From assembly GCF_019091085.1 (NCBI RefSeq), contig NZ_JAGXJY010000004.1, forward strand, positions 186,001 through 250,000: a stretch of 64,000 nt of DNA, read 5' to 3'. A program made the position numbers and the translations under genes. Source of the DNA: Mesorhizobium sp. GbtcB19. GTDB lineage: Bacteria > Pseudomonadota > Alphaproteobacteria > Rhizobiales > Rhizobiaceae. Every line of letters starts with the position of its first letter. Positions within the stretch are counted from its first letter, which is position 1. The notes under the pieces were generated by a model. That model did not search any database. It was not told the DNA's origin and saw only the letters and a list, made by a program, of their open reading frames with translations. Shown in pieces: positions 8,497 to 17,040 of this stretch.

Positions 8497-9599
8497 CAGT
8501 CTTTCAGGACGCGGGCGGCGTCCTCCTCGAACTGGATGCCGACCTTGACGCCGGTCGCGTAGGTCACCGGCGACGAGCGGCTGTTCTGGTGGCGCACGAT
8601 GAAGTTTTCGCCGCCGCCGTCGAGCTTCACATGATAATGCGTGTCGGTGCCGAAATAGACGATATTGGCGAGCGTGCCGGCGATCGTTCCCTTGGCCGGA
8701 TCTGGCACCAGGTCGGCATGCTCGGGACGCACCACCAGCGTCACCTCGCCGGTCGGATCGAAACCTTCCGGAAAGCCGGCGCTGATCGTCGCGTTGCTGG
8801 CGAATTTCACCGTCGCCACGCCGGCCCGCTTCGACACCACCGTGCCCGGTAGGAAGTTCGTTTCGCCGATGAAGTCGGCGACGAAGCGTTCGGCCGGCCG
8901 GTCATAGATGTCGCGTGGCGTGCCGACCTGCAGGATCTTGCCGGCCGACATCACCGCGATGCGGTCGGACATGGTCAGCGCTTCTTCCTGGTCGTGGGTG
9001 ACGAAGATGAAGGTGATGCCGGTCTCGTGCTGCAGCCGCTTCAATTCGATCTGCATTTCCTTGCGCAGCTTGTAGTCCAGCGCCGACAGCGGTTCGTCGA
9101 GCAGGAGCACCTTCGGCTGCGGCGCCAGCGCCCGGGCCAGCGCCACGCGCTGCTGCTGGCCACCGGAGATCTGGCTGGTGCGGCGCGCCTTGAGCGCCTC
9201 CATCTTGACCAGCTTCAGCATCTGCGCGACGCGCCCCTCGATCTCCGCTTTCGGCTTGCCGAGCATCTCCAGGCCGAAGCCGATATTCTGCGCCACGGTC
9301 ATGTGCGGGAACAGCGCGTAGCTCTGGAAGACGGTGTTGACTGGGCGCTTGAAGGGCGGCAGCGGCGCGATGTCCTGGCCGTGCAGCAGGATTTCGCCGG
9401 CGGTCGGAAAATCGAAGCCGGCAATCAATCTCAGCAGCGTCGTCTTTCCGCATCCAGACGGGCCGAGCAGTGTGAAAAACTCATTTTCGCGGATCGACAC
9501 CGATACCGTGTCGAGGGCGGCTACCTGGTTTTCGCCGGTTCCAAAGACCTTGCGAACACCGCGAACTTCGATCGCGTTCTTACCCGGTTGTTCCGGCAC
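8496..9599 (-). CDS. Polyamine-type ABC transporter ATP-binding protein (PotA-like)
   Basis: About 367 residues from the GTG at 9599; a longer frame opens at 9680 but lacks family similarity. Walker A (GPSGCGKTT) is near residue 46, the signature [15 protein letters not shown] follows, then Walker [13 protein letters not shown] and the switch-region VTHDQEEA. The last third is a TOBE-type regulatory domain. This is the normal PotA layout, and it powers the two downstream permeases. It is the first gene of the transporter operon, 140 nt behind the amidohydrolase gene. Confidence 0.93.
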   Translation of the reverse strand: MPEQPGKNAIEVRGVRKVFGTGENQVAALDTVSVSIRENEFFTLLGPSGCGKTTLLRLIAGFDFPTAGEILLHGQDIAPLPPFKRPVNTVFQSYALFPHMTVAQNIGFGLEMLGKPKAEIEGRVAQMLKLVKMEALKARRTSQISGGQQQRVALARALAPQPKVLLLDEPLSALDYKLRKEMQIELKRLQHETGITFIFVTHDQEEALTMSDRIAVMSAGKILQVGTPRDIYDRPAERFVADFIGETNFLPGTVVSKRAGVATVKFASNATISAGFPEGFDPTGEVTLVVRPEHADLVPDPAKGTIAGTLANIVYFGTDTHYHVKLDGGGENFIVRHQNSRSSPVTYATGVKVGIQFEEDAARVLKD

Positions 9600-9693
9600 G
9601 ATTACCCCATTGAGAGAGCCTGCTCTTGTCGGCAGGTGTGTTCCTGGTTGATTGTCACCATAAGCCGGGCGGCTTGGCAACTGCGCAGCTGTG

Positions 9694-9713
9694 ACTCGAT
9701 CAGAATGTCGAGT
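9694..9713. promoter_or_regulatory. Inverted repeat upstream of the transporter operon
   Basis: ACTCGA and TCGAGT form a perfect 6-bp inverted repeat with 8 nt between the arms, in the 140-nt gap between the amidohydrolase and the PotA-like gene. The size would suit a TetR-type dimer, but the sequence differs from the element near the tetR gene. Weak evidence. Confidence 0.25.
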
Positions 9714-9739
9714 TCAATTAAGCAATTCCTATGCCATCG

Positions 9740-11407
9740 TTAGGCTTGGTAGGTGATCTTCCCCCCGCAAATGGTGGTCACCGGATGCACGGTGTGCAGC
9801 GCTTCCGGCGCCGTCGCCTCGATATCAGCCGACAAAACGACGATATCGCCGAGGTAGCCGGTTTTCAGGCGACCCTTGCGATCTTCCATGAACTCCGCAT
9901 AGGCGCCCTCGACCGTGTAACCCGCTATCGCCTCCTGCAGGGAGAAGCTCTGGTCTGGCATCCCTTCTGCCCAAGGCTTGCGCATGACTGCCGCCTGGAT
10001 GGACAGGATCGGATCGACCGGCGAGACCGGCCAGTCGGACGCGAACACCACACGTGCGCCGGCATTTTTGAGCGTGCGCCAGGCATAGCTTAACGGCCAC
10101 TTGTCGCGGCCGATGCGCGAGATCGTCGGCTCCATCGGGAAGTTCAGCGCACCCGGCGGATGCGCCGGCTGCATCGAGGCGAGTACGCCGAGTTCGGCGA
10201 AGCGCGGCACGTCGGAGGCCGTGGTGACTTCGATATGCTCGACGCGATGCCGGCTGTCGCGCTTGCCGTTCTTCTTCCGCGCCGCCTGGTAGCCGTCGAG
10301 CACCGCCCGCACCGCCCCGTCGCCGATCGAATGCACGGCGATCTGCAACCCGCGCCTGTCGGCCTCGACAGCCACCTCGGCGAAATGCTCAGGCGAAAAC
10401 AGCGGCTCGCCGCGCCAGCCGGGACGGTCGGCATAGTCGTCGACCATCACCGCCGTCCAGGAATCCAGTACGCCGTCATAGAAGACCTTGACCATGCCGG
10501 ACGACAGCCACTCGGACTTGTAGCTCGCGGCCATGCGCGAGGCTTTTTCCAGCATGTTCAGCTTCATGAAATTCTTGAAGTGGAACGGGATTTTGGTACG
10601 GCAAAGCAACCTTCCCTCTTTCTCCAGTCCGGCCAGCAGCTCGAGCTGATAGAGGTTGCCGTCCATGTTCTGGATCGAGGTGATGCCGTGCTTGGCGCAC
10701 CATTCAAGGCCGCGATGCATCAGGTCGCGATCGGCCGCCAGCTCCTTCGCCGAAGGATAGGGATCCGGCTCGGCGCCCTCGAGGCCAAGCCGCGTCCGGT
10801 TCGCTCCGTAATGGTCGAGGACCGGCCCGAACGCCTCGCCCTCGCGCAACTCGCCGGCGGCAAGCCCGTCGGCGCCCATGACGATCTCGTTGCCCTGCCC
10901 GACCTGCCTGCCGTGCAGTAGCCCGGCCTCTTCCAGCGCCTTGGTGTTGGCCCACATCGTGTGGTGGTCGGATGCCGACATGGCGAAGGGCCGGTCGGGA
11001 ATGATGCGGTCGAGATCGTGGCGCGTCACCGGCTCCGGCAGGATGGCGTAGTCGACGCCGGCGCCGATCAGCAGCCTGGCATCCGGGCGTTTCGCGGCGA
11101 AATCCTGGATCGCGTCACGCAGCGCGTCGAAGCCATGCACGCCCGCCAGATGCAGGTTGTCGAGTTCGGCCGCGCCGCCGAAGAGGTGCATATGCGCCTC
11201 GATGAAGCCCGGCAGCACCGAGCCGCCCCGGGCATCGACAACCTTCGTCGCCGGTCCTTTGAATTCTTCGATGGAAGCGCGGTTGCCAATGGCGATGATG
11301 ACGCCGTCCTTGACGGCAACGGCCTCGGCGGCGGGATTGTCATCGTCCATGGTCAGCACTCGGCCGTTGACGACCACCAGATCCGCACCACCATCCGCAA
11401 CCGACAT
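9740..11407 (-). CDS. YtcJ-like amidohydrolase
   Basis: About 555 residues from the ATG at 11407, which has GGAG 7 nt upstream; the frame extends further but without support. The metal-binding HxH is in GFIEAHMHLFGGA, later metal-ligand regions are AVHSIGDGAV and RHRVEHIEV, and the C-terminal ASDWPVSPVDPILSIQAAV is typical of YtcJ-like members of the amidohydrolase superfamily. These enzymes hydrolyse C-N bonds of amides, formamides or cyclic ureides; the substrate here is not known. No signal peptide is visible. It lies between a divergent TetR regulator and the transporter operon, in the same direction as the latter, so it probably belongs to the same substrate pathway. Confidence 0.88.
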   Translation of the reverse strand: MSVADGGADLVVVNGRVLTMDDDNPAAEAVAVKDGVIIAIGNRASIEEFKGPATKVVDARGGSVLPGFIEAHMHLFGGAAELDNLHLAGVHGFDALRDAIQDFAAKRPDARLLIGAGVDYAILPEPVTRHDLDRIIPDRPFAMSASDHHTMWANTKALEEAGLLHGRQVGQGNEIVMGADGLAAGELREGEAFGPVLDHYGANRTRLGLEGAEPDPYPSAKELAADRDLMHRGLEWCAKHGITSIQNMDGNLYQLELLAGLEKEGRLLCRTKIPFHFKNFMKLNMLEKASRMAASYKSEWLSSGMVKVFYDGVLDSWTAVMVDDYADRPGWRGEPLFSPEHFAEVAVEADRRGLQIAVHSIGDGAVRAVLDGYQAARKKNGKRDSRHRVEHIEVTTASDVPRFAELGVLASMQPAHPPGALNFPMEPTISRIGRDKWPLSYAWRTLKNAGARVVFASDWPVSPVDPILSIQAAVMRKPWAEGMPDQSFSLQEAIAGYTVEGAYAEFMEDRKGRLKTGYLGDIVVLSADIEATAPEALHTVHPVTTICGGKITYQA

Positions 11408-11511
11408 CGCGACTCCACATTTTGCTGAGGGACCGGCAACGCCACGCCCGACGAGCAGCCGCTCCACCCGGGGCGACGCCATGGGACGAAAGTCGATGCC
11501 GATGCGCCGTC

Positions 11512-11606
11512 TTCGAAATTCCCCTTGTTATCGTTGAGGACAGCGTGGATAAAGAATGCGACTGTTTATTCGCGTTTGTCAACAGCCGGAATTTCGAATG
11601 TATAGT
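11512..11606. promoter_or_regulatory. Divergent promoter region with inverted 11-mer operator pair
   Basis: TTCGAAATTCC (11512-11522) and GGAATTTCGAA (11588-11598) are exact inverse copies, 76 bases centre to centre. On the plus strand TTGTCA (11576-11581) precedes TGTATA (11599-11604) with 17 nt between, and the right 11-mer lies inside that spacer. On the minus strand TTGACA (11582-11577) with a weaker CATTCT at 11558-11553 could drive the amidohydrolase. This is a natural site for the adjacent TetR-family protein to repress both directions. Confidence 0.55.
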
Positions 11607-11660
11607 GGACTGCACCGCGCGCCGATCGTGAGGCCGGGCGGGGAACGGGGGCAACGAGCA

Positions 11661-12314
11661 GTGAAGCGCAGTCTCGACCGCAAGACCAAAATAGCGCTCG
11701 AACCGCGCAAGCAGCCGCGACAGCAACGGTCAAGCAAGGTGGTCGACAGGATTCTCGACGCGGCGCAGATCCTGACCCGCGAGCAAGGAACCAAGACCCC
11801 GACGACGCTCGCCATCGCGCAGCGCGCGGGCCTGTCGGTCGGTTCGGTCTATCAGTACTTTCCCAACAAGGAAGCCATCCTTCTCGAACTCGGCAGACGC
11901 TGGCTGTCGTCCTTTCCCGAGGTGATCGCCAAGCGTATCAAGGTCGCCCCACCCACCAACCGCGAAGAGTTTCGCCGCGAAGTACGCAAGCTCTTTATCG
12001 ACACGTCCCGGATCTATCTCGACAATGCGACCTTGATGCCGGTGATCGAGGCGATCTCCGGCAACGCCGATCTGAGGCCGATCCAGGACGAATACGACAA
12101 AGAGATCATCGCGCTCTACGCAGCCTGGCTGCAGCATGTGAACCCGGCGCTCGAGGAAAAGACCGCCAAGCGGTTGGGCCTAGTGATGATGGAGGTCGGG
12201 CACGCCTGCAGGCTTGTCGGACTGAAGCGGGACCGCAAGACATTCGACCTCATCGAGGACGATGTGGAAGCCATGTGGCTGGCTCTCGTGACCCCCTATC
12301 TCAACCTCGACTGA
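11661..12314 (+). CDS. TetR-family transcriptional regulator
   Basis: About 217 residues from the GTG at 11661; the open frame begins further upstream, but those bases overlap the predicted promoter, so the earlier starts are unlikely. A basic N-terminus (RKQPRQQRSSK) leads to a TetR DNA-binding domain with the helix-turn-helix in TPTTLAIAQRAGLSVGSVYQ followed by YFPNKEAILLEL. The C-terminal helical domain should bind an inducer. It is divergent from the amidohydrolase/transporter group and is followed after 42 nt by the deacetylase gene. It probably represses itself and the divergent genes through the paired 11-mers. Confidence 0.9.
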   Translation: MKRSLDRKTKIALEPRKQPRQQRSSKVVDRILDAAQILTREQGTKTPTTLAIAQRAGLSVGSVYQYFPNKEAILLELGRRWLSSFPEVIAKRIKVAPPTNREEFRREVRKLFIDTSRIYLDNATLMPVIEAISGNADLRPIQDEYDKEIIALYAAWLQHVNPALEEKTAKRLGLVMMEVGHACRLVGLKRDRKTFDLIEDDVEAMWLALVTPYLNLD

Positions 12315-12356
12315 TTTCGCACCTCCAACCGATTTCGCACTTGCAGGGGAATTTCC

Positions 12357-13388
12357 ATGAAAACTGTCTATTCGCCGCTTCATGCCGGCCATTCCGGCCA
12401 GATGGAACTGGTCACTTCGGCCATCGTGCCAGGCTTCGAGAAGCCGTCGCGGGCCGAATTCATCAAGGCGCGGGTGGAGAGCGAGAAGCTCGGGCCGATC
12501 ATCGGCCCGGTCGAGCATGACCTCGCCGCTGCCAAACGCGTACATGACGCCCGCTACATCGATTTCCTGCCGACGGTCTGGCCGGAATGGGTGGCCGCCG
12601 GTTTCAAGGGCTCGGCCATGGCCTTCACCTGGCCGACGCGCGGCCTGCGCGGCGACGTGCCGCCGAAGCGCGTCGATGCCTTGCTCGGCTACTATTCCTT
12701 CGATGCCGGCGCCACCTTCGTCGAAGGCACCTGGGCGGCGATCAAGTCGTCCTTTGACGTCGCGCTGACCGCCGCCGCCCTGGTCAAGGGCGGCGAGCGC
12801 ACCGCCTTCGCGCTCTGCCGTCCGCCCGGCCACCACGCGGGCGCTGCCTTCATGGGCGGCTACTGCTTCATCAACAACGCCGCCGTCGTCGCGCAATGGT
12901 TCCGCGACCAGGGCGCCAAACGCGTCTCGATCCTCGATGTCGACTACCATCACGGCAACGGCACGCAGGAAATCTTCTACCGCCGCAGCGACGTCCAGGT
13001 GCTCAACCTGCATGGCGATCCGATGGTCGAGTATCCCTTCTTCCTCGGCCATGCCGACGAGCGCGGCGAGGGCGAGGGCGAAGGCTTCAACGTCAACTAC
13101 CCGATGCCCTTCGGCACGAGTTGGGAAGGCTGGAGCGCCTCGCTGGAGGACGCCTGCGCCAAGCTCGCGGCCTACGCCCCTGACGTGGTCATCGTCTCGC
13201 TCGGCGTCGACACTTTCGAGAAGGATCCGATCAGCCAGTTCAAGCTGAAGAGCGAGGACTACCCCAAGATCGGCCGGCGCATCGCCAGGCTCGGCCTGCC
13301 GACGCTGTTCGTCATGGAAGGCGGCTATGCCGTCGAAGAGATCGGCATCAACGCCGTCGGCGTGCTGACCGGCTTCGAGGACCGCTAA
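12357..13388 (+). CDS. Acetylpolyamine amidohydrolase / histone-deacetylase-family enzyme
   Basis: A 343-residue HDAC-fold protein. The active-site histidines are in RPPGHHAGAAF (H159, H160), the zinc ligands are in LDVDYHHGNG (D196, H198) and LGVDTF (D285), and the catalytic tyrosine is in EGGYAVEE (Y324). Length and spacing match bacterial acetylpolyamine amidohydrolases, which remove acetyl groups from acetylated putrescine, cadaverine or spermidine. It lies directly behind the tetR gene (42 nt) and near a polyamine-type importer, which supports that role over histone-like substrates. All catalytic residues are present. A hairpin terminator follows. Confidence 0.92.
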   Translation: MKTVYSPLHAGHSGQMELVTSAIVPGFEKPSRAEFIKARVESEKLGPIIGPVEHDLAAAKRVHDARYIDFLPTVWPEWVAAGFKGSAMAFTWPTRGLRGDVPPKRVDALLGYYSFDAGATFVEGTWAAIKSSFDVALTAAALVKGGERTAFALCRPPGHHAGAAFMGGYCFINNAAVVAQWFRDQGAKRVSILDVDYHHGNGTQEIFYRRSDVQVLNLHGDPMVEYPFFLGHADERGEGEGEGFNVNYPMPFGTSWEGWSASLEDACAKLAAYAPDVVIVSLGVDTFEKDPISQFKLKSEDYPKIGRRIARLGLPTLFVMEGGYAVEEIGINAVGVLTGFEDR

Positions 13389-13819
13389 GCCGTACCGGAT
13401 CGAAGGCGCCCTCGGCCGCAACCGGGGGCGTATCTTCTTGCGGCGTGCCCGAAAATCATTCGCTCGGTTCGACTGTGAATCACCGCCAAGCAACGCGGAG
13501 ATCGGCCGCTGAGTCGCAAAGCGAGTCCATCGGATTCGATTTTGTCAAATCGCGTTTGATGTCGGATTCATCTGCGGGTAGATTAGACCCGAATCAGCCG
13601 GTCCACGGGGGGCGCGGCGACCACCCAAAGTCTCAAGTTCCGGCGCCAGGCCGGCACCAGACGCGGACGGTTTCGCGTTCCCTAGAAGGATTCGGCGCGG
13701 TTGGGCGCCGTTCGCGCCCGTAGGTGTGTCTTCGTAAACGTCACGCGTTTCGGGTCCGGCCGCTGGCTTCGCCAGCACCGGGCACAAGGATCGATTCCGG
13801 CAAGAATCCAAGAATTAAA
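13389..13819 (+). other. Gene-free stretch: structured leader upstream of visN
   Basis: These 431 bases contain no credible gene. They begin with the terminator of the deacetylase gene. Further on there are short perfect hairpins at 13703-13719 (GGGCGC/GCGCCC) and 13762-13776 (GCTGGC/GCCAGC), and a GGATTC motif appears three times between 13530 and 13700. The visN ATG has no strong ribosome binding site. The region most likely holds the visN promoter and a long regulated leader. Confidence 0.5.
13407..13437 (+). terminator. Terminator behind the deacetylase gene
   Basis: CGCCCTCGG and CCGGGGGCG pair as a 9-bp stem (one G-T pair) around the loop CCGCAA, followed by TATCTTCTT. It starts 18 bases past the stop codon. 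Confidence 0.5.
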
Positions 13820-14530
13820 ATGAGCAGTCCCGCCGCGCTTGTCCAACCCGATGCTTCAGGCCCGCACCTGACGTCCCGCGGCGATCTCACCAGTTTCTTC
13901 ATGCAGCTTGCCGCCGATATCGGCGCCGACAGCTACATGCTCGTCGCCATCGTGCATGACCAGGACCGCAACGATGCGCGCATCGTTTCCTCCAACTGGA
14001 TCTTCGACGCCATAGAGCTGATCGGCAAGAGGCTGATCGCCAACCTCGCGCTGGGTCCGTTGACCGTGGCGCCGGGGGTGCGCCCCAAGCCATTGGTGGC
14101 GGCGCACGCGCCCGACGCCGGCGCATTGCTGACCGGCGAGGAGGCCCGCCTGCTCGACGTGCTCGGCCATGCTGAAATCTACTCGCTGAGGCTCAATGTC
14201 GGCCGGCAGCGGCTGTTCGTGCTGTTCTCCGCCGCCGAGGCGGAAAAGATCGACCTGACCGCCCTGATGAAGGCGCAGCTCAAATGCTGCTACGCGCTTT
14301 CCAGCATTCCGCAGCTGATCGCGGCCGCGTCCATGCAGGATCCGCTGTCGGACCGCGAGCGCGAATGCCTGTTCTGGGTTTCGGAAGGCAAGACCACCGA
14401 TGAGGTGGCCGTGATCCTCGGCGTCTCATCGAACACCGTCAACAGCTACATCACGCACGCCATCCAGAAGTTCGCGGCCAGCAACCGCGCGATGGCGATC
14501 GCGACGGCGATCAGGAGCGGCATCATTTGA
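13820..14530 (+). CDS. visN: LuxR-type master flagellar regulator VisN
   Basis: About 236 residues from the ATG at 13820. The N-terminal part is an autoinducer-binding-like/GAF-like domain and the C-terminal 65 residues are a LuxR helix-turn-helix (PLSDRERECLFWVSEGKTTD, then VAVILGVSSNTVNSYITHA). In Sinorhizobium meliloti VisN and VisR act together as class IA activators at the top of the flagellar and chemotaxis hierarchy; the position at the head of this cluster, with a second LuxR gene overlapping it, supports the same identity. The start was placed after the structured leader because earlier in-frame codons encode no recognisable domain. Its stop overlaps the visR start by 4 nt. Confidence 0.9.
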   Translation: MSSPAALVQPDASGPHLTSRGDLTSFFMQLAADIGADSYMLVAIVHDQDRNDARIVSSNWIFDAIELIGKRLIANLALGPLTVAPGVRPKPLVAAHAPDAGALLTGEEARLLDVLGHAEIYSLRLNVGRQRLFVLFSAAEAEKIDLTALMKAQLKCCYALSSIPQLIAAASMQDPLSDRERECLFWVSEGKTTDEVAVILGVSSNTVNSYITHAIQKFAASNRAMAIATAIRSGII

Positions 14531-15297
14531 AGCACGCACAGGCCAAGGAGGCGGCCGCCGCCCTTTTCAACGATCAGCGCAATCCGTTCGGCGCCTTCTC
14601 GCTCGGCTCGGAGACGCATCATGCCGTGACCATCCCGGACGCGGTGCGCCGCTGCCGCTGGATCGCGGTCGATATCAATGCCTCGGCCTTCGGCCTTTAT
14701 TTCGTCAGCCCGTCGCCCGAGCGCGCGCGTCTGGTGGCGTGTTTCGATTCCGACTATCCCGGCACGGCGGTCGCGACCAAATTCATCTCCGGCGCCAATG
14801 GCGAGGACGTGGTGCGCCACAGCCGCATCTCGACGGCGCCGCGCTGGTGGACCGACGACGGTATCGCCGGATCGCGGCAGGTTTTTCAGTCGCTCGCCTG
14901 GGCCGAGCAAACCGCGCCGCTGGCGCCCGGCACCAACGGCATCGCCTTTCCGGTGCATGCCGATCGCGGCCAATGCGGGCTGGTCGTTTTCCTGGGCTCG
15001 GAAATCGCCTTGTCGGACGACATGCTCTGCGAGATCCACGCCCGCTCCTTCGCGCTGTTTGCGGCGGTCGCCCGCATCCGTCCCGGCGACACCGGCAGGG
15101 CGCGCTCGATGTCCAAGCGCGAACTCGAATGCCTGAAGCTGACCGCCAACGGCAACACCAGCGAAGAGATCGCCAAGCTGCTCAAGCTCTCGGTGCATAC
15201 CGCCAATCAGTATCTCACCCAGTCGACGCAGAAGCTCAACGCGGTCAACCGCAACCAGGCGGTCGCCAAGGCGTTGCGGCTAGGCCTGATCGAATAG
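14527..15297 (+). CDS. visR: LuxR-type master flagellar regulator VisR
   Basis: A 256-residue protein translated from a TTG at 14527 inside the visN stop (TTGA overlap), with AGGAG about 10 nt upstream. It has an N-terminal sensor-like domain and a C-terminal LuxR helix-turn-helix (MSKRELECLKLTANGNTSEE, IAKLLKLSVHTANQYLTQST). VisR is the known heterodimer partner of VisN in rhizobia, and the tight coupling fits a 1:1 complex. Expected target is the rem promoter further along this cluster. The gene ends just before an intergenic repeat and a convergent operon. Confidence 0.9.
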   Translation: MKHAQAKEAAAALFNDQRNPFGAFSLGSETHHAVTIPDAVRRCRWIAVDINASAFGLYFVSPSPERARLVACFDSDYPGTAVATKFISGANGEDVVRHSRISTAPRWWTDDGIAGSRQVFQSLAWAEQTAPLAPGTNGIAFPVHADRGQCGLVVFLGSEIALSDDMLCEIHARSFALFAAVARIRPGDTGRARSMSKRELECLKLTANGNTSEEIAKLLKLSVHTANQYLTQSTQKLNAVNRNQAVAKALRLGLIE

Positions 15298-15307
15298 CCG
15301 CACCGAA

Positions 15308-15367
15308 GCGCTTCACCGTTTCACGGAAACGGCGAACCGCCCTCAGACTTTTCCTGTAATTGCTCTA
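15308..15367. repeat. Intergenic mosaic repeat, copy 1 (inverted)
   Basis: A 15-bp stem with two mismatches (15308-15322 with 15326-15340, loop ACG) is followed by the inverse of the AGAGCAATT...AGGAAAAGT element seen at 49641 and 53364. The stem shares its core with the perfect palindrome at 49697-49741. It occupies the gap between the convergent visR and the 145-residue unknown gene. Confidence 0.6.
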
Positions 15368-15370
15368 AGC

Positions 15371-15395
15371 CCGCGGCGCTGTGAACGCGCCGCGG
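15371..15395. terminator. Candidate bidirectional terminator hairpin
   Basis: CCGCGGCGC and GCGCCGCGG form a perfect 9-bp stem around TGTGAAC between two convergent operons. There is no T-run on either side, so the stem is sure but the terminator role is inferred from position. Confidence 0.4.
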
Positions 15396-15422
15396 CGAGC
15401 TTAGGCGGCTGCAATCAGATCA

Positions 15423-15860
15423 TCAGGGAAATGCCAGCGGCTCGGTCTTGCGGATGCGTGCCTCGTCGATCGCGTCCTCGAGCAGGGCAGTGTTGTGCTC
15501 GGGCGTCTCGCCGGGCTTCTCGAACGACACGTAATTGACCACCACGGAAGGCCCGCGCTCGGTCAGCGTCAGCTGGAAATAGACCGTCACGCCGCGCGGC
15601 CGCAATTCGAGATCGAGCACGATGCGCGGGCTGCCGCTCCAGTCGACATGCGCCTCGCCGCCATGGCCGAGCCGCAGCGTGCCCGGCCGGAAGTAAAGCT
15701 CGGCGGCCGAGTCCACCAGGTCCGACAGGCAGGCGAAATGCTCGAGCCGGATGAAGGCGATGTAATCGGCAACGTCGATGAGCCTCAATTCGCCCACCAC
15801 AGGTTCGATGGCGCTGGCGACGATCAGCTCGCGGGAGTTGGCGTGTGGTTGCCGGTCCAT
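15423..15860 (-). CDS. Unknown protein in the motA-flhB operon
   Basis: A 145-residue protein not recognised as any named family. It has no signal peptide or membrane segment. The middle is rich in beta-strand-like stretches (GTLRLGHGGEAHVDW, RIVLDLELRPRGVTVYFQL). It starts 17 nt behind flhB in the same direction and ends at the convergent repeat, so it is the last gene of the motA-fliM-fliN-fliG-flhB operon. Codon and base use match the neighbours. A cytoplasmic role in motor or export-gate function is possible from context only. Confidence 0.75.
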   Translation of the reverse strand: MDRQPHANSRELIVASAIEPVVGELRLIDVADYIAFIRLEHFACLSDLVDSAAELYFRPGTLRLGHGGEAHVDWSGSPRIVLDLELRPRGVTVYFQLTLTERGPSVVVNYVSFEKPGETPEHNTALLEDAIDEARIRKTEPLAFP

Positions 15861-15877
15861 GGATTAGCGGCGTCCGT

Positions 15878-16960
15878 TCATTGGGTTGCTTTGCGCGAGG
15901 CCTTCTTCGAGTAGACGATCCGCACCAACTCGGCGACCGCCTGGTAGAATTGCGACGGGATCACGCTATCAACCGAAACTTGCTTGTACATGGAGCGCGC
16001 GAGCGCCACGTCCTCGAAGATCGGGATGTTGTTCTCCCTGGCGATCTCGCGGATCTTGAGCGCCACCAGGTCCTGCCCTTTGGCCAGCACGATCGGAGCG
16101 GAATCCTCCTCGCGCACATATTTCAGCGCGATCGAAAAGTGCGTCGGATTGGCGATCACCAGTGTCGCGCGCGGCACCGCCGTCATCATGTGTTTGCGCG
16201 CCCGGTCGCGCGCCAGCGAGCGCAGCCGCGACTTGACGATCGGATCGCCTTCCGACTGCTTCAACTCGTCCTTGACTTCCTGCTTGGTCATGCGCAGGTC
16301 GCGCCGCCAGTGGAAACGCGACCAGACGATGTCGACCACCGCGATCAGCCCCATGACGAACACGATCGCCACCAAGATGTCGACGAAGATGCCGCGGATG
16401 ACGAGGCCGAAGGACACCGGGTTGGTGATCATGCCGGCGAGCAGCTTGCGGTGGTCTTCCGACAGCGTGAAGCTCAGCACCGCGATCGCGAAGCCGAGCT
16501 TGGCCAGCGACTTCAGGAATTCGACCCATCCCTGCACGCCGAACATCCGGCTCCAGCCCTTGGCGATGGAGATGCGCGACAATTGTGGCCTGATCCGCTC
16601 GCCGACGATCTGCGGCAGGTTCTGGAACACCGAAGCGCCGATGCCGGCAACCGTCAGCAGCACCAGCAGGCTGACGACGGCGCGGCCGATCTCGGTCATC
16701 ACCTGCTTGTAGAGCGAAATGACGTCGGTCTCCGTGTTCATCGGCCAGGCTTCCGGCTTTTCCAGGAATGTCGACAGGAACATGCCGAGATCGACGATCG
16801 CGTCCTTGGCGTAGAAGACGGCGAAAACCAGTATGGCGAGGAAGGACGCAAAGATCGCGGTCTCACGCGAATGGGGCAGCTTGCCCTGCTCGATCGTGTC
16901 GCGGATCTTCTTTTCTGTGGCTTCCTCTGTTTTGGAATCCTTGTCGACCGCTTCAGCCAT
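15878..16960 (-). CDS. flhB: Flagellar export-gate protein FlhB
   Basis: A 360-residue FlhB of normal length. Four membrane segments lie between residues about 33 and 215, followed by the cytoplasmic domain with the self-cleavage motif NPTH at 271-274 (VIANPTHFSIALKY). Cleavage between N and P is known to switch export from rod/hook to filament substrates, together with FliK, which is also encoded in this window. It follows fliG after an 80-nt gap that holds a palindromic intergenic repeat. All key residues are present. Confidence 0.97.
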   Translation of the reverse strand: MAEAVDKDSKTEEATEKKIRDTIEQGKLPHSRETAIFASFLAILVFAVFYAKDAIVDLGMFLSTFLEKPEAWPMNTETDVISLYKQVMTEIGRAVVSLLVLLTVAGIGASVFQNLPQIVGERIRPQLSRISIAKGWSRMFGVQGWVEFLKSLAKLGFAIAVLSFTLSEDHRKLLAGMITNPVSFGLVIRGIFVDILVAIVFVMGLIAVVDIVWSRFHWRRDLRMTKQEVKDELKQSEGDPIVKSRLRSLARDRARKHMMTAVPRATLVIANPTHFSIALKYVREEDSAPIVLAKGQDLVALKIREIARENNIPIFEDVALARSMYKQVSVDSVIPSQFYQAVAELVRIVYSKKASRKATQ

Positions 16961-16981
16961 TGGACCGTGACCGTTTGACTA

Positions 16982-17030
16982 GAGCATGATCCCGAAAAGT
17001 GGGACCCGGTTTTCGGAAAAGATCATGCTC
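16982..17030. repeat. Rhizobial intergenic palindrome
   Basis: The 10-bp terminal inverted repeats GAGCATGATC (16982-16991) and GATCATGCTC (17021-17030) enclose inner arms CCGAAAA and TTTTCGG. Elements of this look are abundant between genes in Mesorhizobium and related rhizobia. It sits between fliG and flhB inside an operon, so the transcript should carry a stable hairpin that could affect mRNA decay or flhB expression. Confidence 0.8.
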
Positions 17031-17040
17031 CAACAAGGAG

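Noticed and set aside
13711..13737. TTCGCGCCCG-10-TTCGTAA before visN as a seventh class II box
   Set aside because: It lacks the CAAG core and the TA-starting heptamer, and visN is upstream of Rem in the known hierarchy.
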